A stretch of DNA of 64,000 bases, from contig JAJBVD010000030.1 in the NCBI GenBank assembly GCA_020859985.1, positions 1 to 64,000 of the forward strand, given 5' to 3'. Both the position numbers and the translations under genes were made by a program. Within the stretch, counting starts at the first letter, position 1. Every line of letters starts with the position of its first letter. Origin of the DNA: Clostridiales bacterium (GTDB taxonomy: Bacteria; Bacillota; Clostridia; Lachnospirales; Lachnospiraceae). Shown piece by piece: positions 17,074-24,290 of this stretch. Below the pieces are notes generated by a model, which saw only the letters and a program-made list of their open reading frames with translations, did not search any database and was not told where the DNA came from.

Positions 17074-18013
17074 AGCTGTCCCTGCTTTCAAACACCCGGA
17101 GCTTTGCGCTCTTTGCCCTCTTGTTCTCATTCAGTTCTTCCTGCGACGGAAGAATTGGTTTACGAGTGATAACGATTCCTTTTGGTTTCTTCCCACATAC
17201 GCACACGGGAAATTCCTTCGGGCAGGTACATGGGTTCTCCATATAACGAAATTTATTTTTTACAATCCGATCTTCCAGCGAATGGAAAGTGATCACACAG
17301 ATCCTTCCGCCATCGCTTAAGAGATCCACCATATCCTCCAGAGAATCCTCGAGAACGGTAAGTTCCTGATTCACCTCAATCCGGATGGCCTGAAATGTCT
17401 TTTTGGCCGGGTGTCCTCCCACTGCCCGCACTTTCATTGGAATCGCCGCTTTTATAACATGAATTAACTCCCCAGTTGTTTCCAGTTTTTTTTCTTTGCG
17501 TGCGATCACAATATGTCTGGCAATATTTTTTGCGAACTTTTCCTCCCCATAGTCACGGATGACGCGATAAAGCTCCATCTCGCTGTATTCGTTCACAACG
17601 TCCATCGCCGTCAGGGTCTGCCTTTGGTCCATGCGCATATCCAGCGGCGCATCTTCCCGGTAGGTAAATCCCCGCTCTGCCGTGTCAAGCTGGTAAGAGG
17701 AAACCCCCAGATCCAAAATGACTCCATCTACAGATGACACACCGAGTCCGGAGAGCACGGCTCTCATATCGCAGTAATTGCTGCGCACGATCGTCACACG
17801 ATCCCGAAACTCGTCCAAACGCCTTGTGGCTGCCCTGATCGCGTCCGCATCCTGATCAATCCCGATCAGGCGCCCGCCTTCCGTCAGCCTTTTACATATC
17901 TCCAGAGAATGTCCGCCGCCGCCGAGCGTACCATCCACATAAATTCCATCCGGTTTTATCTGCAGTTCTTCAATGCTCTCGGTCAGAAGTACCGATTTGT
18001 GTTTAAAATCCAT
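17030..18013 (-). CDS. rsmH: 16S rRNA (cytosine(1402)-N4)-methyltransferase RsmH
   Basis: A 327-residue SAM-dependent enzyme that methylates C1402 in the ribosomal P site; also known as MraW. The SAM motif [17 protein letters not shown] is near residues 28-44, followed by [11 protein letters not shown]; the catalytic region [16 protein letters not shown] is at about 100-118. A late [12 protein letters not shown] cluster is typical. Its ATG overlaps the mraZ TGA stop by one base (TGATG), indicating translational coupling. Length and position are standard. Confidence 0.96.
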   Translation of the reverse strand: MDFKHKSVLLTESIEELQIKPDGIYVDGTLGGGGHSLEICKRLTEGGRLIGIDQDADAIRAATRRLDEFRDRVTIVRSNYCDMRAVLSGLGVSSVDGVILDLGVSSYQLDTAERGFTYREDAPLDMRMDQRQTLTAMDVVNEYSEMELYRVIRDYGEEKFAKNIARHIVIARKEKKLETTGELIHVIKAAIPMKVRAVGGHPAKKTFQAIRIEVNQELTVLEDSLEDMVDLLSDGGRICVITFHSLEDRIVKNKFRYMENPCTCPKEFPVCVCGKKPKGIVITRKPILPSQEELNENKRAKSAKLRVFESRDSYGKIRVQQDGFRKK

Positions 18014-18447
18014 CAGATATCCAGCCCCAAATCAGACATCTGCTCCGCGATGTCGTCCATGTCATCGTAAGCATTGTTTTCCGTCCAGTCTGCCTTATTC
18101 CAGATCTCTATACGGTTCAGGTTGCCCGACAGCACCACATCCTTATCCAGCTTCGCAAATTCTCTTAAATTCTGTGGTAAGAGAATTCTCCCCTGCTTGT
18201 CCAGTTCGCATGTGGTCGCGCCTCCCATAAAGAAACGTGTGAATTTTCTGGCGTTTTTCTGTGTAAGCGGCAGTTTACGCAGCTTTTCCTCGAAGATCTG
18301 CCATTCGTTTTTGGGGAATGCAAACAGGCAACCGTCCAATCCCTTTGTCACAATAAATTCATCGTCCAACAGTTCTCTGAATTTTGCAGGGATGATCAGT
18401 CTGCCTTTGGAATCAATCGTATGATTGTATTCTCCCATAAACATCAT
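18013..18447 (-). CDS. mraZ: Transcriptional regulator MraZ
   Basis: A 144-residue AbrB-like DNA-binding protein, first gene of the dcw operon and known in other bacteria to repress it. Two SpoVT/AbrB-like repeats are visible: [20 protein letters not shown] near the start and [21 protein letters not shown] in the second half. The start MMFMGEYNH at 18447 has AAGAAGG upstream. Six spaced GTGG boxes lie between the promoter and the gene (see 18659-18713), fitting autoregulation. It overlaps rsmH by one base. Confidence 0.95.
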   Translation of the reverse strand: MMFMGEYNHTIDSKGRLIIPAKFRELLDDEFIVTKGLDGCLFAFPKNEWQIFEEKLRKLPLTQKNARKFTRFFMGGATTCELDKQGRILLPQNLREFAKLDKDVVLSGNLNRIEIWNKADWTENNAYDDMDDIAEQMSDLGLDI

Positions 18448-18523
18448 GATGCACCTTCTTAGAAACCTTACCCGTCCTGTATGCCGCGGTCAATCCGGGC
18501 TGAGCTGTCAATGCTCTTCGCAT
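18413..18523 (-). CDS. Possible 36-residue leader ORF overlapping the mraZ start
   Basis: An ATG at 18523 with a strong AGAGGGAGG ribosome-binding site opens a frame that runs through the mraZ start in another frame and stops at 18413 inside mraZ. The peptide starts [15 protein letters not shown] and resembles nothing known. Its site is as good as that of mraZ, so translational coupling or competition is possible. It may be a chance ORF. Confidence 0.2.
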   Translation of the reverse strand: MRRALTAQPGLTAAYRTGKVSKKVHHDVYGRIQSYD

Positions 18524-18658
18524 AAACCCTCCCTCTTATGACCTCCTGCTGTCAGGCTCCCCAGCAGACAGCCTAAGCGGATACGCGACGGTTTGCCTGT
18601 GGCGCTTTTCTCAACGCGGTTCTGAAAAAGATTGTTTTCCCCAAGGCTGCTTTCGTTT

Positions 18659-18713
18659 CCCACAGCCACCACAATCTTCCACTTTTGTCCCACGATGCAC
18701 CACTTTCTACCAC
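18659..18713 (-). promoter_or_regulatory. MraZ operator: six GTGG boxes
   Basis: On the minus strand, GTGGT, GTGGT, GTGGG, GTGGA, GTGGT and GTGGG occur with start-to-start steps of 10, 10, 11, 10 and 9 bp (plus-strand box starts 18709, 18699, 18689, 18678, 18668, 18659). MraZ of other bacteria binds short direct repeats of this type spaced one helical turn apart. The array starts right behind the -10 box, where bound protein would block transcription. Confidence 0.75.
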
Positions 18714-18718
18714 TTGCG

Positions 18719-18750
18719 ATTATAATACAGTTTTTTTTCACAAAAAACAA
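18719..18750 (-). promoter_or_regulatory. dcw operon promoter
   Basis: Minus strand: -35 TTGTTT (18745-18750), 17-nt spacer, -10 TATTAT (18722-18727), overlapping an exact TATAAT at 18719-18724. This gives a leader of about 260 nt before mraZ. The 490-nt gap from mraZ to the Spo0E-like gene holds this promoter, the MraZ boxes, the leader ORF and the terminator at 18817. Confidence 0.65.
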
Positions 18751-18816
18751 GCCCAAATTCCGTGAATTTTTCATATATTTGGGAATTTTCGGGTTAATTA
18801 CAACATCTTGTTTTAC

Positions 18817-18851
18817 AAAAAAAGACCGCCGCTAAATCTAGCGACGGTCTT
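18817..18851 (-). terminator. Intrinsic terminator after the Spo0E-like gene
   Basis: On the minus strand AAGACCG-CGCTA pairs with TAGCG-CGGTCTT (one mismatch, 4-nt loop), followed by TTTTTTT. It should separate upstream transcription (lgt, Spo0E-like gene) from the dcw operon. Confidence 0.8.
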
Positions 18852-18938
18852 GATAACCAAATCATTCCGTTTTCCTGTCCTGCCCGCGTCCTTCACAAAG
18901 CGCATCTAAAAAATGCTCTTTCACAGCCATCCTGAACG

Positions 18939-19184
18939 TTACGCGCATTCCATATAAAGTTCAATCAGCCGGTCCAGATAGCGGCTCTGGTAGTAAACCG
19001 CATCCGATTTGCAAAAAGACGTTTCCTCACTGCGGCCGGAAAAACAAACCCGGGAATGGGATTCCCCACCACCGGTGCCTTCACAGGCAAAGCTTTTGGG
19101 AGGAAGCAATTCCTCCTCGATGAGTCGGTTCAGCTTCCCCCGTTCTACTTCAATCAGTTCAGAAAGCAGTTCCTTTTTATTCAT
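18939..19184 (-). CDS. Spo0E-like aspartyl-phosphate phosphatase with mid-protein insertion
   Basis: An 81-residue protein. The N-terminal helix LLSELIEVERGKLNRLIEE and the C-terminal helix YYQSRYLDRLIELY match the two-helix Spo0E pattern, including S..LD.LI. Spo0E-type proteins dephosphorylate Spo0A~P and so delay sporulation (family knowledge). Usual members are about 50-60 residues; here a Gly/Ser-rich stretch of about 30 residues separates the helices. It lies between lgt and the dcw terminator, in the same direction. AGGAG precedes the ATG closely (AAAGGAGA-ATG), a tight spacing. The assignment rests on a short motif. Confidence 0.55.
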   Translation of the reverse strand: MNKKELLSELIEVERGKLNRLIEEELLPPKSFACEGTGGGESHSRVCFSGRSEETSFCKSDAVYYQSRYLDRLIELYMECA

Positions 19185-19226
19185 TCTCCTTTGTTCCTCT
19201 CAATTATGACCCCGTAGTGTCCTTTC

Positions 19227-19253
19227 GTAACTGTTCCGTACCTTCACAGTTAT
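19227..19253. repeat. 27-bp GTAACTGT repeat between lgt and the Spo0E-like gene
   Basis: GTAACTGT (19227-19234) and ACAGTTAT, with loop TCCGTACCTTC; two differences from the consensus copy. Confidence 0.6.
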
Positions 19254-19324
19254 GTTTTCTTTTTTCACGCAGAAAAACGCCGCTCCATTGCACTGCCGTT
19301 TCAGGCACTGCACAATTCCCTGCT

Positions 19325-20182
19325 TCACTGCATAAACCGGGGTCTTTTGATCAGAAGTATCAGCGAGGCAATCACAAAAAGCCCGGAGAGTACCTGCGAA
19401 ACAGGCAGTCCCGTCCCAAACAGGATCAGCTGATCTGTGCGGAGGCTTTCAATCCAGAAGCGTCCGGCTCCATAAAGAAGCAGATACAGCAGAAAGACGG
19501 TGAGTTTCTTTTTTTTTGTAAAACGAAACGTCACCAGAAGTAATATCGCCAGCACCCCAAGATTCCAGAGGGACTCATATAAAAAAGTGGGGTGCACCTG
19601 AATATACTCTACCCCATCAATCGTCTGAATATGCGCGCGCATCACGTCGGTGATCTCTGAGGCTCTCACGTCACTGACCGGAAGCTGCATTGCAAAAAGG
19701 TTGTCCGTGTAGTCCCCGAACGCCTCGCGATTAAAGAAATTGCCCCATCTTCCCACAGCCTGTCCCCACACCAGACCAATGCAGGCTGTATCCAGCGCAT
19801 CGCGCCAGTCAATCTTTCTGACATGGCAGAACACCAGCGCGGTCAGCACGCCGCCGATCACGCCACCATATATGGCCAGACCGCCTTTGCGCAGATTGAA
19901 GATCTCCGCAAGATGGCTGCTGTAATAATCCCAGGAAAATATTACATAATAAATCCGGGCGCAGATTACCGCTACAATAATCGCGATGATACCGAAATCA
20001 AAATAATCGTCTTCTTTCTGACCGGTCGCTTTTGCCACCTTCATCACCAGAAGAAGCCCCGTCATCATGGCCACCGCCAGGACCACGCCGTACATGGCGA
20101 TGGAAATCCCCCCGATCCGGAAGCTCTTGATCACATTCGTCAGTGTGATGCCCAGATGCGGGAAACGAATGGTGCCTTCCAT
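19325..20182 (-). CDS. lgt: Prolipoprotein diacylglyceryl transferase Lgt
   Basis: A 285-residue membrane enzyme that moves diacylglyceryl from phosphatidylglycerol to the lipobox Cys of prolipoproteins. It has seven or so membrane helices, the motif GGLAIYGGVIGG near the middle and the signature GRWGNFFNREAFG; the Arg and Asn there are essential in the family. A C-terminal GAGRFWIESLRTDQL is also conserved. The ATG at 20182 has AGGAGG 4 nt upstream and gives the usual N-terminus, so the longer frame to 20236 was rejected. Confidence 0.95.
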   Translation of the reverse strand: MEGTIRFPHLGITLTNVIKSFRIGGISIAMYGVVLAVAMMTGLLLVMKVAKATGQKEDDYFDFGIIAIIVAVICARIYYVIFSWDYYSSHLAEIFNLRKGGLAIYGGVIGGVLTALVFCHVRKIDWRDALDTACIGLVWGQAVGRWGNFFNREAFGDYTDNLFAMQLPVSDVRASEITDVMRAHIQTIDGVEYIQVHPTFLYESLWNLGVLAILLLVTFRFTKKKKLTVFLLYLLLYGAGRFWIESLRTDQLILFGTGLPVSQVLSGLFVIASLILLIKRPRFMQ

Positions 20183-20202
20183 GTATCCTCCTAAGCCAAA
20201 AA

Positions 20203-20340
20203 TGTGTGAACGAACCGCTTCGCGGTTCCGCCTCATTCGCTACGGACTTCGTCCTGCGCTCATGATGCTCGCTCGCCAAATCTACGCTTTCTCCTGCAAG
20301 CAGGAGAAGCTTGACTTGGCTCACTTCGCTCACACGTTGA
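20203..20340. repeat. Palindrome cluster between ychF and lgt
   Basis: It contains GAACCGC-TTC-GCGGTTC (20212-20228) and TTCTCCTGC-AA-GCAGGAGAA (20289-20308). Near-inverted ends GTGTGA/TCACAC lie at 20204 and 20329. The right end covers the ychF stop region. The whole gap appears to be repeat-type DNA. Confidence 0.5.
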
Positions 20341-21427
20341 ACCGGAACAATATCACATCGCCGTCCCGCACAACATAATCCTTGCCTTCAAGACCCACGA
20401 GTCCTTTCTCTCTTGCAGCGGAAAGAGAACCGCAGTCCAGAAGGTCGCGGTAATTCACAACCTCCGCACGGATAAAGCCGCGCTCAAAGTCGGAGTGGAT
20501 CTTGCCCGCGGCCTGCGGCGCCTTTGTGCCCTTTTTGATAGTCCACGCGCGGGTCTCCGTCTCACCGGCTGTCAGAAAGCTCTGAAGTCCCAGCAGGCTA
20601 TAACTCGCCTTAATCAGTTTCTCCAGTCCGGACTCTTTTAATCCCAGATCCTCCAGAAACATCTGTTTTTCATCGTCTTCAAGTTCAGAAATTTCTTCCT
20701 CGATCTCCGCACATATCACAAAGACCTCGCTTCCGGACTGTGCCGCGTATTCGCGTACCGACTTCACATAAGCATTGGATGCGCCGTCATCCGCCAGCTC
20801 GTCCTCCGCCACATTGGCAGCGAAGATCACAGGCTTTGCCGTGAGCAGATTGTACTCGGCAAGCCACGCCTGCTCATCCTCATCCTCGGTCTCATAGGTG
20901 ATGGCCAGCTTTCCATCCTCCAGATGCTCTTTCAGCGCTTTCATCAGCGCCAGCTCCTTCGCAGCGGCCTTGTTGTTGTTTGCCGCGCGGCCGGTCTTCG
21001 CGATTCGCCGCTCCAGAATCTCCAGGTCGGAAAAGATCAGTTCCAGATTGATCGTCTCAATGTCGCGCACCGGATCCACTGAGCCGTCCACATGCACCAC
21101 ATTCGGATCGTCAAAGCAGCGCACTACATGCACGATGGCGTCCACCTCACGGATGTTCGCCAAAAACTGGTTTCCCAGACCCTCGCCTTTAGACGCGCCC
21201 TTTACAAGTCCCGCGATATCGACAAACTCAATCACCGCCGGAGTCACCTTTGCGGAATGATAGAGATTCGCCAGCAGGTCCAGCCGCTCGTCCGGCACCG
21301 CTACGACACCTACATTCGGGTCAATCGTGCAGAACGGATAATTTGCTGATTCTGCACCTGCTTTCGTAAGAGAGTTGAACAATGTGCTCTTACCCACATT
21401 CGGAAGTCCTACGATTCCAAGCTTCAT
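20330..21427 (-). CDS. ychF: Ribosome-binding ATPase YchF
   Basis: A 365-residue Obg-family P-loop protein that prefers ATP and binds ribosomes. The P-loop is [14 protein letters not shown] at residues 7-20, the switch-II region is [20 protein letters not shown], and the NKxD motif is replaced by ANVAE, as in the family, which explains ATP use. A TGS-like C-terminal domain ends with [15 protein letters not shown] and [16 protein letters not shown]. The length is standard. It starts only 3 nt after the PBECR4 gene stop, so the two may share a transcript. Confidence 0.96.
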   Translation of the reverse strand: MKLGIVGLPNVGKSTLFNSLTKAGAESANYPFCTIDPNVGVVAVPDERLDLLANLYHSAKVTPAVIEFVDIAGLVKGASKGEGLGNQFLANIREVDAIVHVVRCFDDPNVVHVDGSVDPVRDIETINLELIFSDLEILERRIAKTGRAANNNKAAAKELALMKALKEHLEDGKLAITYETEDEDEQAWLAEYNLLTAKPVIFAANVAEDELADDGASNAYVKSVREYAAQSGSEVFVICAEIEEEISELEDDEKQMFLEDLGLKESGLEKLIKASYSLLGLQSFLTAGETETRAWTIKKGTKAPQAAGKIHSDFERGFIRAEVVNYRDLLDCGSLSAAREKGLVGLEGKDYVVRDGDVILFRFNV

Positions 21428-21429
21428 TT

Positions 21430-22065
21430 TTATATTTCCTCCCTCAAAAGTTGGCAGTCCAATAACCGCTTAATATTATCAGGGATTTCTTTCCCTGTAT
21501 CTTTAACCAATATTGTATCATACAAAGACTTGCTGGCATCTTTCGCAAAAATAAAATCAATAATCTCTCCGGCTCCGCTTTTCTCTATCGATGAGTCTTC
21601 AACTCTTAATGACCTTGGCAGAAAAAAATCATTGACTTTCTTTCCCTCATTATTCAGGTTTTCAGTTAACCCAAGTGTAAATTCAAGGTTTGTCAAACTC
21701 AATTTATAAACTATAGTTACTGTCTGCATATCTTTTAAAATACACACCATCTCATTTGTCAGTTCCGGCAGACGCTTTAAGCAGGGCAATTTTTTCCTTG
21801 CATTTGCATATGGATGCTGCATATCAAAATAAAACTGGTTATTTGTCAGTTTTCCTTTTTTCGCATTTTTATAAAAATCTTTTGCAGAAATATTTGTTTT
21901 AACTCCCGTTAGATGTAGGAAATGATCGGTTGGAAAGGATACCTCAAAATATTCTTTTCCATATACGTACAAAAATGTCTTGCCTGCAAGCTGTTTACTG
22001 TATATGAAAGCCGCATCTATAATTTCCTGTCTGATTGCATTCTTCTTATCCGCTTTTGTTGCCAT
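21430..22065 (-). CDS. PBECR4-domain protein, candidate toxin of an RNA-antitoxin locus
   Basis: A 211-residue soluble protein. The core YVYGKEYFEVSF, FLHLTGVKTNISAKDFYKNA and KKLPCLKRLPEL resembles the PBECR4 family (phage-type Barnase/EndoU/Colicin/RelE-like nuclease fold), predicted RNases often carried on phages and integrative elements; recognition is from memory of the motif. Base composition is clearly AT-richer than flanking ychF and rpe, suggesting acquisition. The ATG at 22065 has GGGGTG 5 nt upstream; the frame extends to 22104 but would start inside the terminator hairpin. Directly upstream are a terminator, two tandem structured RNA units and a strong promoter, as in type III toxin-antitoxin loci. 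Toxicity and RNase activity are inferred. Confidence 0.65.
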   Translation of the reverse strand: MATKADKKNAIRQEIIDAAFIYSKQLAGKTFLYVYGKEYFEVSFPTDHFLHLTGVKTNISAKDFYKNAKKGKLTNNQFYFDMQHPYANARKKLPCLKRLPELTNEMVCILKDMQTVTIVYKLSLTNLEFTLGLTENLNNEGKKVNDFFLPRSLRVEDSSIEKSGAGEIIDFIFAKDASKSLYDTILVKDTGKEIPDNIKRLLDCQLLREEI

Positions 22066-22080
22066 TTTCACCCCGTATGT

Positions 22081-22111
22081 AAAAAGGAGTGTGATAAGCC
22101 TCACACTCCTT
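22081..22111 (-). terminator. Intrinsic terminator between the RNA units and the PBECR4 gene
   Basis: On the minus strand, a perfect 11-bp stem AAGGAGTGTGA / TCACACTCCTT with a 6-nt loop, then TTTTT. It lies 16 nt before the PBECR4 start, so most transcripts would end here and only read-through would express the protein. Confidence 0.85.
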
Positions 22112-22140
22112 TCAAAATCAGAAAAAAGAGTTTTATGCTG

Positions 22141-22336
22141 GTTGTCAGCCTCAGTATCCAGTTAAGATACCAAAAACGACGTGGAAATCATTAAGTCCTC
22201 CACGTGGACTACAACTTTCTCCAAGTTGCCAAGCTCGATATTCAGTTAAAATATCTTATGAGATGGAAGTTTTATCCTGCTCCATCTGCAGCACAACTTT
22301 TTACGATGCTCTTACATCGGGAACATTTCTGCTCCT
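22141..22336 (-). ncRNA. Tandem structured RNA, two 82-nt units with H-type pseudoknots
   Basis: Two tandem units, period 82 nt (plus-strand ACAACTTT at 22293-22300 and 22211-22218). Each unit has a closing stem (AAGTTG/CAACTT in unit 1, GTTGT/ACAAC in unit 2). Each has a hairpin with conserved loop sequence TTAACTG (GATAT/ATATC; GTATC/GATAC). Each also has an H-type pseudoknot. Unit 1: stem 1 CTGC (22288-22291) with GCAG (22277-22280), stem 2 AGATGGA (22281-22287) with TCCATCT (22261-22267). Unit 2: stem 1 AGTCC (22206-22210) with GGACT (22194-22198), stem 2 ACGTGGA (22199-22205) with TCCACGT (22179-22185). Paired bases differ between units while pairing is kept, which is covariation. No ORF is seen. 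Confidence 0.7.
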
Positions 22337-22342
22337 AACTAT

Positions 22343-22370
22343 ATTATACGCAAAACAAATTGAAAGTCAA
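22343..22370 (-). promoter_or_regulatory. Strong promoter for the tandem RNA
   Basis: Minus strand: -35 TTGACT (22365-22370), 16-nt spacer, consensus -10 TATAAT (22343-22348). Transcription would start near 22336 and read the RNA units, the terminator and then the PBECR4 gene. Confidence 0.8.
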
Positions 22371-22443
22371 TGAGTTTTGACGATTCGCAAATATTTCTGA
22401 AGGCCCCAAAATAAAGATGTCTATAGGTTTTCAAGTGCGAGAT

Positions 22444-23124
22444 TTATATATTGTATTTCGTATATCTTTCCATCACACCCAACATCTTCCCCACATTCGC
22501 GGCGCAGTCTCCTCCGAACACAGCGGAACCGGCAACGCAGACATTGGCTCCGGCCTCCAGCACCAGCGGCAGCGTGCGGTCGTTAATACCGCCGTCCACC
22601 TCGATATCAAGATCAATCCCGAGCTCCAGAGCCTTGCGGCGCAGTGTGCGGATTTTCTCCGTCATCTCCGGGATATAGGGCTGTCCGCCATAGCCTGGAT
22701 TCACTGTCATGATCAGCACCATATCGAGATACGGCAGCACATAGTCCAGCGTGTTTAGGGAAGTAGCCGGATTCAGCGCTACTCCGGCACGAAGGCCGCG
22801 TTCTTTGATGTCGCAGAGCACACGCTGCAGATGGCGGGCCGCCTCCGCGTGCACGGTAATGCTGTCCGCTCCGCAGGCGGCAAACTCTGCTATGTATTTT
22901 TCCGGTTCGACGATCATCAGATGCACATCAAACAGAGCGTCTGTCGCACTGCGGATGGAGGAAATGACCGGCATACCAAAGGATATGCTCGGCACAAACA
23001 CACCATCCATCACATCAATGTGAAGATATTCGGCTCCCGCCTTTTTCACGATACTCACCTCATCGCCAAGTGCCTTAAAATCGGCAGCCAGAATGGACGG
23101 CGCCAGAATGTTTTTCCGGTTCAT
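22444..23124 (-). CDS. rpe: Ribulose-phosphate 3-epimerase
   Basis: A 226-residue TIM-barrel enzyme interconverting ribulose 5-phosphate and xylulose 5-phosphate. Motifs: APSILAADF at the start, HIDVMDGVFVPSISFG with metal His and catalytic Asp, VHLMIVEPEKYI, MTVNPGYGGQ phosphate loop, and IEVDGGIN with the second catalytic Asp. It follows rsgA in the usual Bacillota order rsgA-rpe. The AT-rich RNA/PBECR4 island lies immediately after it. Confidence 0.96.
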   Translation of the reverse strand: MNRKNILAPSILAADFKALGDEVSIVKKAGAEYLHIDVMDGVFVPSISFGMPVISSIRSATDALFDVHLMIVEPEKYIAEFAACGADSITVHAEAARHLQRVLCDIKERGLRAGVALNPATSLNTLDYVLPYLDMVLIMTVNPGYGGQPYIPEMTEKIRTLRRKALELGIDLDIEVDGGINDRTLPLVLEAGANVCVAGSAVFGGDCAANVGKMLGVMERYTKYNI

Positions 23125-23191
23125 AAGTGTTCTCCTGTGCTGTTATTTTCTGTAACAGTTGCATTTTATTTTTGCTTCATGTCTCTGCAGA

Positions 23192-24190
23192 TCAATACTT
23201 CTTGCGATTCCTTAGTTCTTCCGCGAGCAGCGCATAGCTCTCATACCTCGCGGCCGGTATTTCCCCGGTCTCCACCGCGGCTTTTACCGCGCAGTCCGGC
23301 TCTTTCAGGTGCATACAGCCCTGAAATCTGCACTGACCCTCATAGGGCGTGAACTCATGGAAATACTCTTTTAATTCCTCATATTCAATATCTGGCAGAT
23401 ACAAAGAAGTAAATCCCGGTGTATCCAGTATATAACTGTTCCTCCGGGTCTCTGCATCCGGCCGGTTCAAAGCAAATTCCAGCTGCAGTTCCGGTGAATC
23501 ATTTAAAACTTCCGGCTGATCGTCTGAAAATCCCGTCTGCAGATTTGATGTATCATCGCACGGCTTCATCACCAGCAGTTCCGTGTGCCGGGTCGTGTGT
23601 TTCCCGCGGTCCGCCTTCCTGCTGATCTCTCCGACTTCCATGTGCTGCTCAGGGAGAAACGAATTCGTCAATGAAGATTTCCCGACGCCGGAAGGACCGG
23701 CCAGAACCGTGGTTTTTCCTTCCAGCATACGGCGCACATGTTCCAGCCCCTCCTGCTGCGCTACACTTATAAAACATACCTCACAGCCGCAGCCCCGGTA
23801 GATCTGCTCCAATGTCTGTATCTGTGCTGTATCAGCAAGGTCTCTCTTATTAAAACAGATAATGACCGGAATCTGCTGACGGTTCATCATGATCAGAAAC
23901 CGGTCCAAAAGGTTCAGATTTGGCTGCGGGTGATTAAGCGCAAATACCACCATCGCCTGATCGACGTTGGCGGCAGCGGGCCGGATCAGCATATTCCGCC
24001 GCGGCAGAAGCTGATCGACATTGCCCGTCTTTTCTTTTTCATCCAGCACAGAAATTTCCACATCATCCCCGACCAGCGGTTTTATTTTTTCTTTACGGAA
24101 AATGCCTTTGGCGCGGCACTCATAAACCCCGCTGTCCTCAGCGTGCACATAGTAAAAGCCGCCGACTCCCCTGATTATCTTCCCGCGCAT
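23192..24190 (-). CDS. rsgA: Ribosome small-subunit GTPase RsgA (with insertion)
   Basis: A 332-residue circularly permuted GTPase that checks late 30S maturation. An OB-fold occupies about residues 1-60. G motifs appear in permuted order: NKRDLAD (114-120), GPSGVGKSSLTN (165-176) and DTPGF (256-260). The C-terminal zinc motif is C-X4-C-X-H-X5-C (QCRFQGCMHLKEPDC). Residues about 209-250, between the RHTELL strand and DTPG, are an insertion of about 40 residues rich in Asp, Glu and Asn compared with usual RsgA. Start ATG 24190 with GGAGGATGA. Confidence 0.93.
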   Translation of the reverse strand: MRGKIIRGVGGFYYVHAEDSGVYECRAKGIFRKEKIKPLVGDDVEISVLDEKEKTGNVDQLLPRRNMLIRPAAANVDQAMVVFALNHPQPNLNLLDRFLIMMNRQQIPVIICFNKRDLADTAQIQTLEQIYRGCGCEVCFISVAQQEGLEHVRRMLEGKTTVLAGPSGVGKSSLTNSFLPEQHMEVGEISRKADRGKHTTRHTELLVMKPCDDTSNLQTGFSDDQPEVLNDSPELQLEFALNRPDAETRRNSYILDTPGFTSLYLPDIEYEELKEYFHEFTPYEGQCRFQGCMHLKEPDCAVKAAVETGEIPAARYESYALLAEELRNRKKY

Positions 24191-24290
24191 TCATCCTCCG
24201 TTTCCTGTTTAGACTTACAATCATCGCCGCCGATATATCCGTTACGGGTTACGTACTCGCCGGGCACCTGGCCGTCATGAGCGTTCTCTT

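Noticed and set aside
18508-18774. 88-codon minus-strand ORF before mraZ
   Set aside because: It spans the dcw promoter and all six MraZ boxes, so it is unlikely to be translated from its own transcript.
22141-22336. Tandem RNA units as tRNA genes
   Set aside because: Unit length (82 nt) and the TTAACTGGATAC hairpin recall a D-arm, but there is no acceptor stem, 7-nt anticodon loop or T-arm (GTTCGAAT-like) sequence.
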